The notes under the pieces were generated by a model that was not told the DNA's origin, made no database searches, and saw only the letters and a program-made list of their open reading frames with translations. Positions 43,758 to 50,933 of a DNA stretch of 57,907 nt are shown here, piece by piece. Origin of the DNA: an uncultured Bacteroidales bacterium (GTDB taxonomy: Bacteria > Bacteroidota > Bacteroidia > Bacteroidales > UBA932); the NCBI GenBank assembly GCA_900318355.1, contig ONKE01000040.1, positions 1-57,907 on the forward strand, given 5' to 3'. Numbering within the stretch: the first letter of the stretch is position 1; every line of letters starts with the position of its first letter. A program made the position numbers and the translations under genes.

Positions 43758-45008
43758 ATGAAAACTACAAGATATATTATAGGAACCGTGCTGGGGCTGA
43801 GTCTGTCGGCCTTCGTGGCCTGCGATCCGGACTATGCCGCCATCACCAATCCGCCCGTGGCAGCCGACAAGGCAGTCGCGGCCCAGACCGACTGGATTGC
43901 AGCCGCGGACTCCGCATCTGCCGCCTTCATCGACAGATTCTACTGCAGCACGCGCCGCAACCATGCCGAAGGCGTATTCTCCTACTCGGAATACAACCAT
44001 GCGGGTGGCAACGGCAGCTGCTACTGGCAGCAGGCCCATGCCATGGCCGTCATGGTAGAATACTACAACCGTATCCGCTACACCGACCCCACCCGTGCCG
44101 CCGCGCTCAAGCAGTATATGCAGACGTGGTTCCAGCGCAGGGGCAACAACTATGAGGGCAACGCCTCCTGGAGGGGAACTTCCGGTTTCGGCAACGATTT
44201 CACCGACGATACCCTCTGGATCACCATCGCCCTGCTTCAGATGTATGAAGCTACCGGTGTCGAGGCCTATTTCACCGCAGCCAAGGCTACCTACGACGAG
44301 TGCGTCCGCCCTCGTTTCGAGGTGAATAACTACGGCTGGCTGCCCTGGAAGTGGACCGACCTCGGTGCCAACGAGTGCACCAATGGCCCCGGCGCCATCG
44401 CCGCAGCCACCCTGGCCCGTTACGCCAAGGAAGACGGCAACCAGGAGGAATACGACAGGTATCTGTCCGAAGCCTTCGCCTGCTTCGACCAGAATCTTCA
44501 CGTAATGGCCACCAACGGCACTCTCGGCAGCGTTCCGCTGAGCTACACCCAGGGCACCTGCATGGAGGCCGGCCGCCTTCTGTGGCACCTGACTGGCGAC
44601 AAGGCCTACCTCCTCAAGGGTATCCTCGCCGCCCGCGGACAGATGGGCTCCACTTCCATGAACGAGAAGGTCGATGGCAACAACGTCATGCGCGACGAAG
44701 GTGCCGACGGCAACAACTCCATCTTCCACGCCGTGCTCTTCCACTGGGCCGCCAGGATGATCCTCGACACCGAAATCGACGCTGTCGACGCCCGCATCCG
44801 CAAAGACCTCTTCACCTATGTCAAGCGCCATGCCGACTACTACTGGTCGACGGGTGTCGACAAGTCCGACTGGGAAAATTCCTACTTCGGCGTGAAGTGC
44901 TACGAGCCCAGAAGTGCCGGATCCGACCCTTACGGCGCCCTCGGCGCATATGCGAGTGCGGCACAGTGCCTCGAGACCATGTGCCTCATCCAGAACCTCG
45001 ACTTCTAA
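43758..45008 (+). CDS. GH76 endo-alpha-1,6-mannanase lipoprotein (PUL 2)
   Basis: The 416-residue protein has a lipoprotein signal (LSLSAFVAC, Cys22) and an (alpha/alpha)6 barrel. The GH76 Asp-Asp catalytic pair lies in GFGNDFTDDTLWITIALLQMYEATG (D150, D151). Other family stretches are YGWLPWKWTDLGANECTNGPGAIAAATLARYAKEDG and MEAGRLLWHLTGDKAYL. GH76 cleaves the alpha-1,6-mannan backbone endo-wise; as a lipoprotein it is probably at the cell surface, producing fragments for SusC/D. The ATG at 43758 follows the upstream stop by 11 bases; an earlier in-frame ATG at 43629 lies inside the SusE gene and was rejected. It sits between two SusE-like genes. Confidence 0.88.
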   Translation: MKTTRYIIGTVLGLSLSAFVACDPDYAAITNPPVAADKAVAAQTDWIAAADSASAAFIDRFYCSTRRNHAEGVFSYSEYNHAGGNGSCYWQQAHAMAVMVEYYNRIRYTDPTRAAALKQYMQTWFQRRGNNYEGNASWRGTSGFGNDFTDDTLWITIALLQMYEATGVEAYFTAAKATYDECVRPRFEVNNYGWLPWKWTDLGANECTNGPGAIAAATLARYAKEDGNQEEYDRYLSEAFACFDQNLHVMATNGTLGSVPLSYTQGTCMEAGRLLWHLTGDKAYLLKGILAARGQMGSTSMNEKVDGNNVMRDEGADGNNSIFHAVLFHWAARMILDTEIDAVDARIRKDLFTYVKRHADYYWSTGVDKSDWENSYFGVKCYEPRSAGSDPYGALGAYASAAQCLETMCLIQNLDF

Positions 45009-45020
45009 ACACGACGCGTT

Positions 45021-46205
45021 ATGAAAAAGACCATACTTATTCTCGCCGGCGTCCTTGCCTTGCTGCTGATGCCTTCGTGCCGCAAGAGCGCGAATGTTGC
45101 CGGCCCGCTTGTCAAACCGGCATCCGTGCTGTTCCCCCGCGCCGACTATGAGGTCGACCTCGCCAAGGGCCTCGACGTCCTGTTCGACTGGGAGACTTCA
45201 GCCACCGGAACCGTTGTCTATCAGGTACTTTTCGACAAGGCCGACGGCGACTTCTCCAAGCCCGTCTACGTCCTGTCGAGCGATAACAACGGCTTCAAGC
45301 CGTCCCTGACCCTCCCGGCCACGACGCTCACGGTCATCGCCAAGCTCGCAGGCTGTACCCCGGGCATCCCCGCTCCGGTCCGCTGGACGGTCCGCACCTA
45401 CCAGGGTGCCGACTATGTCGACGGCGTCCAGAACGGCGAAATCCGCAACCTCATGGTAATCAGGGCCAATACCATCGACCCGTTCCCGACCACTGTCCAG
45501 CTCAAGGGCACCGCCACCGAGGAGGGCGCCGCCATCCCGATGAACGCCGCCCTCAAGATCGGCCAGAAGAAGGGAGACCTCCAGACCGACCGCGTCCGTG
45601 GCGCCATGGAATGCTTCACCCGCCTCTCCGCGGGCCAGTACACCGTCACCGACGACCTCGGCCGCACCTTCGAACTCATGGAAGGCGGCAAGATCATCTG
45701 CCACGAGGAAGACGAAGCCGTCAATGAAAACACCGCCGAAGGCGTCTACTGGATCTACATGGACTTCAACACCATGTCGTGGAGCACCAAGGAAGTGACC
45801 GCCGTCGAGCTGTGGACGCACCCCTGGAAACTCGCCGAGGAAGATACCGCCCCTCTGACCTATGCCGGAGGCGGAGTATGGAACCTGACGGACTATCCCT
45901 GGGTCGTTTCCGGCGACGGAGTCAACGATACCCGCTACCATTTCAACGTTACCTTCGCCGACGGTTATCACGAGCGCTGGGCCTACTGGGACGACGACTG
46001 CCGTGAAAGCGGCAATCCCGACGCCAACCCCATCTTCATGAACATCTACCGTTTCGCCGACGGCAACTGGACCGACGCGTGGGCTCATTCCTGGAAGACC
46101 AAGGGCGACAGCGAAGGCGTTGACAAGCTCGCAACCTTCAACCTCTATATGAATAATGTACATGCCGCGGACTATGTCCATACGCATACATTCAAAGACA
46201 AATAG
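45021..46205 (+). CDS. SusE-like surface lipoprotein (PUL 2, second copy)
   Basis: The 394-residue protein has a lipoprotein signal (VLALLLMPSC, Cys20) and the same domain order as the copy at 42589. The SusE N-terminal domain is FDWETSATGTVVYQVLFDKADGDFSKPVYVL with LTVIAKLAGCTPGIPAPVRWTVRTY. A middle domain carries FTRLSAGQYTVTDDLGRTFELMEGG. The C-terminal module is LTYAGGGVWNLTDYPWVVSGDGVNDTRYHFNVTF. It is the third SusE-type surface protein of the operon and starts 12 bases after the GH76 gene. Function is inferred as glycan binding. Confidence 0.78.
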   Translation: MKKTILILAGVLALLLMPSCRKSANVAGPLVKPASVLFPRADYEVDLAKGLDVLFDWETSATGTVVYQVLFDKADGDFSKPVYVLSSDNNGFKPSLTLPATTLTVIAKLAGCTPGIPAPVRWTVRTYQGADYVDGVQNGEIRNLMVIRANTIDPFPTTVQLKGTATEEGAAIPMNAALKIGQKKGDLQTDRVRGAMECFTRLSAGQYTVTDDLGRTFELMEGGKIICHEEDEAVNENTAEGVYWIYMDFNTMSWSTKEVTAVELWTHPWKLAEEDTAPLTYAGGGVWNLTDYPWVVSGDGVNDTRYHFNVTFADGYHERWAYWDDDCRESGNPDANPIFMNIYRFADGNWTDAWAHSWKTKGDSEGVDKLATFNLYMNNVHAADYVHTHTFKDK

Positions 46206-46213
46206 ACCAGACC

Positions 46214-49200
46214 ATGAAAGGAAAACTCATGATTGCCTCGATGGCAGTCCTAACTATTCTGAGTGCCTGTAAGAACGGCCCCGCGGAGGTTCTCCCCGAC
46301 AACTACGGCCAGGTGACCAGCCTGACCGCCCCTGCCGACGGAGTCAGCGTGAGCATGGACCTCGTCGAGAAACTCCAGTTCTCCTGGATGAAGGCCGTCG
46401 GTGCCAAGGATGCATCCTACGAACTGATGTTCGTCGCCGAGGGCGGCAGTTTCGCCAGCCCGCTCAAGACCTTCCAGTCCGGCGAAAACACGCTCCTTCT
46501 CTCCAAGGAAGACGTGAACGCGCTCTTCGAAGCTGCCAAGGTGGACAATACCGCCACCCTCAGCTGGACCGTTGCAAGCATCACCGCCGAGCGCGGCCGT
46601 CAGGTCTGCTCCGGTGCCCGTAAGCTCGTCCTTACCTACGAAGCCATTCCCGTGCCCGTCGAAGAGCTCCTCGCTCCGGCCGACGCATATACCGTGGTCC
46701 TTTCCAAGACCGAAGGCGTCGACTTCACATGGGCCGCGCCGCTTTATCTGGGCGAGGAACCCCTTTCCTATGAGCTTCTGCTCTCGACCGGCGGATTCGA
46801 CGAGCCCCAGCTGACCGTTCCTGCCTCAAGCCTCTCCGCAAGGGTTACAAAGGACCAGCTCCAGGCCCTATGGGTTGCCGCCGCAGGTGAAGACGCCGAA
46901 TCCCTCGACGTCAACTGGACCGTCCGCACCCTGGAAGGCGACAATAAGTGGCTTAGCACCGCCGTGCGCAAGATCGTCCTCGTTCCGGACATCGTGCTGC
47001 CGGGTGCCGGAGTCGCCGTCACCCTCGAAGGTGAAACGACCGATGCCGGAGAAGCCGTCAGCTACATCGTCAAGGACGAATACTATGCTTCCACCGACGC
47101 GAATGTCGCCGAGGTTGCTCCGTTCAACGCCGACGTCTACAACTATGAGGTCTATGCCAAGCTTTCCGCAGGGAAGAAGGTCTACCTCAAGGCCGGTGAC
47201 ATCCTCATGACCATTTCCGGCGACCTCCTGACGACGATCCTGTCGGCCGATGCGGCGACCGCCCCCGTCGACGAGGACGGTATCTACCGTATCCGCTTCC
47301 AGCTCCCCGAAGGCAACGTCGTCATCCAGAAAGTCGAGTCCGTCGGTATCTTCTACAGCGCCAAGGGCACCGACAGCAAGGTCCTGCTCAATTATGAGGG
47401 CAAGGGCGTATGGAAACTTTCCAACTTCGTATTCCGCTGGACCAGCATGGGCAGCTGGAACGACGAACGCTACAAGTTCTCCATGGTCATCGACGGTACC
47501 GAGCAGCAGTTCGGCCGCTTCAACGGTTCGGACGGCCGTCCCAATGCCTCGACCGAGGCCAACTACTGGTACCTCGCCCCCGCCGTCGTCAACCAGTGGG
47601 ATCCCGGATTCAAGATGCCGGACCAGTGGGTCGACTTCGACAAAAACGAGCGCTGGACCGCCACCCTGATGCTTTACATGAATGCCGACAAGGGTCACTA
47701 TACCCACGAGTTCGTGGATCCCGTCGACCATGCCGAGGCTTCTCCTGCCGATCCGACCGACGGCTCCGTCGCTCTCTATATCGGCGGTGAAGGTTCCGAG
47801 GCCGGCCAGCAGTTCACGTGGATCGGCGAAGGCTACTACGACTCCGACGCCAAGGCTGCCAACCCGAGTTTCGACCCGGCGGAGGGCCTGTATGGCTACT
47901 ATGAGATCTACACCAAACTCGAGGCCGGCAAGCCTTACTTCTTCTACTCCGACAACAACAAATACAACCCGACGACCCTTGAAGTTGCGGCCAACGAGTC
48001 TGCAGCAAGCGTCGAGGTGGCCGAAAGCGGCATCTTCCGCATCCGCGTCGACCTTGAGGGTAAGCGCGTCGGCCTGAAGAAGATAGAGAAGTTCCTCATG
48101 GCATACGAGTGGAACCGTCAGGACCCGAACTGGCAGTGGGAACTCACCTATGCCGGCAAGGGTACGTGGAAGATCGACAACTTCAAAATCGTCCACCACG
48201 ATTGGGACAAGCCCGCACGCTACAACTTCCACATGCTGTTCGGTGACTTTAATGACCGTCAGGTATGGGGCCGCAACCAGAATCTTGACGGCCAGCCCGC
48301 CGCAGACGCCGCTCAGTCCGTGTTCGACCTTCAGCCTCGCGAGACCCGCGAGTGGCCAGGCCGCGAGATGAAGTTCCCCGTAAATGTCTGGGACGAAAGT
48401 GTCAGCGGCCGTTACACAACGGATATCACGGTGTATTTCAATAACGACAAGGGTCACTACACCCACGAATTCAGCGATATCAGGGATACGTCAGCCCCCG
48501 CGGTGGATGTTGCCGGCGATCCTCTCTATATCGGCGGTGAAGGCTCCGAGGCCGGCCAGCAGTTCACATGGCTCTCCGAAGGATATTACGACTCCGACGC
48601 CAAGGCTGCCAATCCAAGCTTCGACCCTGCAGAGGGCCTGTATGGCTACTATGAGATCTACACCAAGCTCGAAGCCGGCAAGTCCTACTTCTTCTACACC
48701 GAGAACTACAAATACAACCCGACCACCCTCGAACAGGCTGCCGACGAGGCAGCCGCAGGGGTCGAGGTGACGGAAGGCGGCATCTACCGCATCCGCGTCG
48801 ACCTCGATGGTAAACGCGTCGGCCTGAAGAAGATAGAAAAGTTCCTCATGGCCTACGAGTGGAACCGTCAGGACCCGAACTGGCAGTGGGAATTCACCTA
48901 TGCCGGCAAGGGCACGTGGAAGATTGATGACTTCAAGGTTGCCCACCACGACTGGGACAAGCCCGCCCGTTACAACTTCCACATGCTGTTCGGAGACTTC
49001 GCCGATCGTCAGGTATGGGGCCGCAACCAGAATCTTGACGGCCAGCCCGCCGCAGACGCCGCTCAGTCCGTCTTCGACCTTCAGCCGCGTGAGACCCGCG
49101 AGTGGCCCGGCCGCGAGATGAAGTTCCCTGTAAATGTCTGGGACAACGACAATTCCGGCCGTTACACAGTCGACATCACAGTCTACTTCAACACCGAGAA

Positions 49201-49249
49201 GGGTCACTACACCCACACCTTCACGGACATCAAAGACACTGTTCAGTAG
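46214..49249 (+). CDS. very large SusE/F-like surface lipoprotein with three C-terminal modules (PUL 2)
   Basis: The 1011-residue protein has a lipoprotein signal (AVLTILSAC, Cys19). Two SusE-type sandwiches follow (about 30-145 and 150-260: LSWTVASITAERGRQ and LDVNWTVRTLEGDNKW). Then come three modules, each with a YEGKGVW/YAGKGTWK strand and a KGHYTHEF end: about 265-515, 520-769 and 770-1011. The last two are nearly identical at the protein level and differ from the first. SusE/F proteins usually hold two or three modules, so this is on the long side. It likely binds long alpha-mannan chains at the surface. It is the last gene of PUL 2 and is followed by a terminator. Confidence 0.8.
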   Translation: MKGKLMIASMAVLTILSACKNGPAEVLPDNYGQVTSLTAPADGVSVSMDLVEKLQFSWMKAVGAKDASYELMFVAEGGSFASPLKTFQSGENTLLLSKEDVNALFEAAKVDNTATLSWTVASITAERGRQVCSGARKLVLTYEAIPVPVEELLAPADAYTVVLSKTEGVDFTWAAPLYLGEEPLSYELLLSTGGFDEPQLTVPASSLSARVTKDQLQALWVAAAGEDAESLDVNWTVRTLEGDNKWLSTAVRKIVLVPDIVLPGAGVAVTLEGETTDAGEAVSYIVKDEYYASTDANVAEVAPFNADVYNYEVYAKLSAGKKVYLKAGDILMTISGDLLTTILSADAATAPVDEDGIYRIRFQLPEGNVVIQKVESVGIFYSAKGTDSKVLLNYEGKGVWKLSNFVFRWTSMGSWNDERYKFSMVIDGTEQQFGRFNGSDGRPNASTEANYWYLAPAVVNQWDPGFKMPDQWVDFDKNERWTATLMLYMNADKGHYTHEFVDPVDHAEASPADPTDGSVALYIGGEGSEAGQQFTWIGEGYYDSDAKAANPSFDPAEGLYGYYEIYTKLEAGKPYFFYSDNNKYNPTTLEVAANESAASVEVAESGIFRIRVDLEGKRVGLKKIEKFLMAYEWNRQDPNWQWELTYAGKGTWKIDNFKIVHHDWDKPARYNFHMLFGDFNDRQVWGRNQNLDGQPAADAAQSVFDLQPRETREWPGREMKFPVNVWDESVSGRYTTDITVYFNNDKGHYTHEFSDIRDTSAPAVDVAGDPLYIGGEGSEAGQQFTWLSEGYYDSDAKAANPSFDPAEGLYGYYEIYTKLEAGKSYFFYTENYKYNPTTLEQAADEAAAGVEVTEGGIYRIRVDLDGKRVGLKKIEKFLMAYEWNRQDPNWQWEFTYAGKGTWKIDDFKVAHHDWDKPARYNFHMLFGDFADRQVWGRNQNLDGQPAADAAQSVFDLQPRETREWPGREMKFPVNVWDNDNSGRYTVDITVYFNTEKGHYTHTFTDIKDTVQ
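47772..49249 (+). repeat. 750-bp in-frame tandem duplication inside the SusF-like gene
   Basis: The stretches from 47772 and from 48522 line up with an offset of exactly 750 bases (250 codons). They share long identical runs, for example ctctatatcggcggtgaagg and, 470 bases on, the CGCAACCAGAATCTTGACGG region. The second copy is cut slightly short by the stop at 49249. Confidence 0.9.
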
Positions 49250-49275
49250 TCCGGATACCAAACCTAAGCCAAAGA

Positions 49276-49310
49276 AGGAGGCCGGTTCGTCCAGAACCGG
49301 CCTCCTCTTT
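49276..49310 (+). terminator. terminator of PUL 2
   Basis: AGGAGGCCGGTTC (49276-49288) pairs perfectly with GAACCGGCCTCCT (49294-49306) over a 5-base loop, followed by CTTT. A stem this strong between convergent genes (PUL 2 and the minus-strand GH76) may act in both directions. Confidence 0.85.
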
Positions 49311-49323
49311 AGTTCGGATTGCC

Positions 49324-50844
49324 TTATTCGCCCTTGTAGACCGCCACGGCGCCAAGGGCCTCGAGGACGGCGTCCTGCATGAGGAGGGTCTTGTCGCGGT
49401 CGGGGCGGGGAGTTGCGCCCGTCCAGTCTTCGTAGAAGAGACCGTTGTTCATGCGGGCGTGGGTCCAGGCGTAGTCAAGGTTGGAAATGAAGGTGTCGAT
49501 GTAGCTCTTGCAGCTGTCGTAGTAGGGCTCCAGCTCCATGTAGGCGCGGATCAGCTTGACGTTGAACCAGGAATCGTGGTCGGGGTAGAAGGAGCCGGCG
49601 CCGTCGGCATATTTCACGAACTGCGCATATGCTGCGGAGGCTGATTTCTTCGCGGCGTCGAGATAGCCCTTTTCGCCTGTAATGGCGTAGAGCCGCGCGC
49701 CGGAGGCGATCATCGCGCCGGTGTTGTAGGTCCATTTCACGTTGTTCAGGCTGCCGTCGGCGCCCTTGCTGTTCCAGTAGAGGCCGTCGGTGTCGCGCAG
49801 GGTCGTGTAGAGGAAGTCGTAAAGGCGCTTGGCGAAGGCCAGGACCTCGGCTTTTTCCGCCGCGGGGCAGAATTCATAGTAACTGGTCAGGAACCAGCAG
49901 GCATAGCCGTTTGCGCAGCAGGGCTTGTTGGAATCGTCGTTGCCGGGCTCGTTCTTGTGGGATTCGTTCCACCAGAGGCCGCCGCCGAAAGTGTTGTCTT
50001 CGCCGCTGCGGAGGAACTTCACGATCTGGGCGCAGCGTGTCAGGTATTTGCTGTCCTTGGTCTGGCGGTAGGCCTCCACGAGGTTGAGGCCCACGATGGA
50101 GTTGTCGTCGAAGAAGCGGTCGCCGCTGCCGGTGCTGCCGTTGGTCGAGGAACCGTAGCCGCCCACGTTGGCCACGCCGGAACTGCGCCAATAGCGCTGG
50201 AACTTCTCCACGTAGCCCGTGTAGTCGACGTTGACTCCCAGCTTGTTGAGGCAGGCGAGGCCGGATACGAGACCGTCATACGGCCAGAGGAAGGACGTGT
50301 TGCGCCCTCCGGCTTCTTCGGTAAACAGGCCGGAGGAGGTACCGTAGTGCTGTTTGATGAGGCTCCAGAACGCCTCTGCACGCTCTTTGTGGACATGGGT
50401 TTCCACCGGGGTCGGAGGCTCTTCGCTGCTGCCGGACGAACGCTTGACGCTGATGGTCGCGAAGGCTTTGTAAAGGCCGCTGACGGAGCCGCTGACCGTC
50501 CATCTGACCTTGCCCTGCTGCCCGTCGGCGATGCCGGCCATTCGTGCGATGGCGTTGAGCGAGCCGTATGTCAGGCTCAGCGACTTTGCGCCCGCTTGGC
50601 TGCTGCGGCCCTTGTAGACGGGATTGGAGAAATCGCCGCCGTCCTTGTCGAACAGGACGTCGATCACTTCGTCGTCGGGGGCCGTCCAGGAAAAGGTGAC
50701 GGTTTTCGACGTGCCGTCATCGACGTTGATTTCTGAGACGGATGCGGATATGCCCGAGATTCCGCCCGAGGGAACGGGGGAGTCGGTCGTTTGGGGCTGG
50801 CAGGAAGACACAAGGGCCAGCAGGAAGGGAAGGATTCTTTTCAT
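49324..50844 (-). CDS. GH76 alpha-1,6-mannanase lipoprotein with N-terminal SusE-like domain
   Basis: The 506-residue protein has a lipoprotein signal (FLLALVSSC, Cys15). A SusE-type sandwich covers about 30-135: VTFSWTAPDDEVIDVLFDKDGGDFSNPVYKG and LNAIARMAGIADGQQGKVRWTVSG, closely like the SusE genes of PUL 2. A Ser/Pro/Thr linker follows. The GH76 barrel runs from about 155 to the end, with the Asp-Asp pair in FFDDNSIVGLNLVEAY (D246, D247), and GGGLWWNESHKNE and CCANGYACWFLTSYYEF as further family stretches. It is likely a surface enzyme. It is transcribed divergently from the GH92 gene, from its own promoter. Confidence 0.88.
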   Translation of the reverse strand: MKRILPFLLALVSSCQPQTTDSPVPSGGISGISASVSEINVDDGTSKTVTFSWTAPDDEVIDVLFDKDGGDFSNPVYKGRSSQAGAKSLSLTYGSLNAIARMAGIADGQQGKVRWTVSGSVSGLYKAFATISVKRSSGSSEEPPTPVETHVHKERAEAFWSLIKQHYGTSSGLFTEEAGGRNTSFLWPYDGLVSGLACLNKLGVNVDYTGYVEKFQRYWRSSGVANVGGYGSSTNGSTGSGDRFFDDNSIVGLNLVEAYRQTKDSKYLTRCAQIVKFLRSGEDNTFGGGLWWNESHKNEPGNDDSNKPCCANGYACWFLTSYYEFCPAAEKAEVLAFAKRLYDFLYTTLRDTDGLYWNSKGADGSLNNVKWTYNTGAMIASGARLYAITGEKGYLDAAKKSASAAYAQFVKYADGAGSFYPDHDSWFNVKLIRAYMELEPYYDSCKSYIDTFISNLDYAWTHARMNNGLFYEDWTGATPRPDRDKTLLMQDAVLEALGAVAVYKGE

Positions 50845-50863
50845 GCCTGCATGTATGTTCGAA

Positions 50864-50897
50864 CAAATATAGCAAAAATGTATAAACTTAAATCAAA
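50864..50897 (-). promoter_or_regulatory. promoter of the minus-strand GH76 gene
   Basis: A perfect minus-strand box TATATTTG lies at 50864-50871, with a TTTG (50894-50897) 22 bases upstream, slightly longer than usual. A GTTCGAAC palindrome (50857-50864) overlaps the edge of the box and the start of the transcript. Confidence 0.5.
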
Positions 50898-50903
50898 AAA
50901 ATC

Positions 50904-50911
50904 TATCTTTG
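50904..50911 (+). promoter_or_regulatory. -7 box TATCTTTG for the GH92 gene
   Basis: A perfect TAnnTTTG box lies 22 bases before the ATG at 50934. The upstream element is weak, as with PUL 1, which may mean that an activator is needed. Confidence 0.55.
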
Positions 50912-50933
50912 TGAAAATTAGACTGCAATTAAC

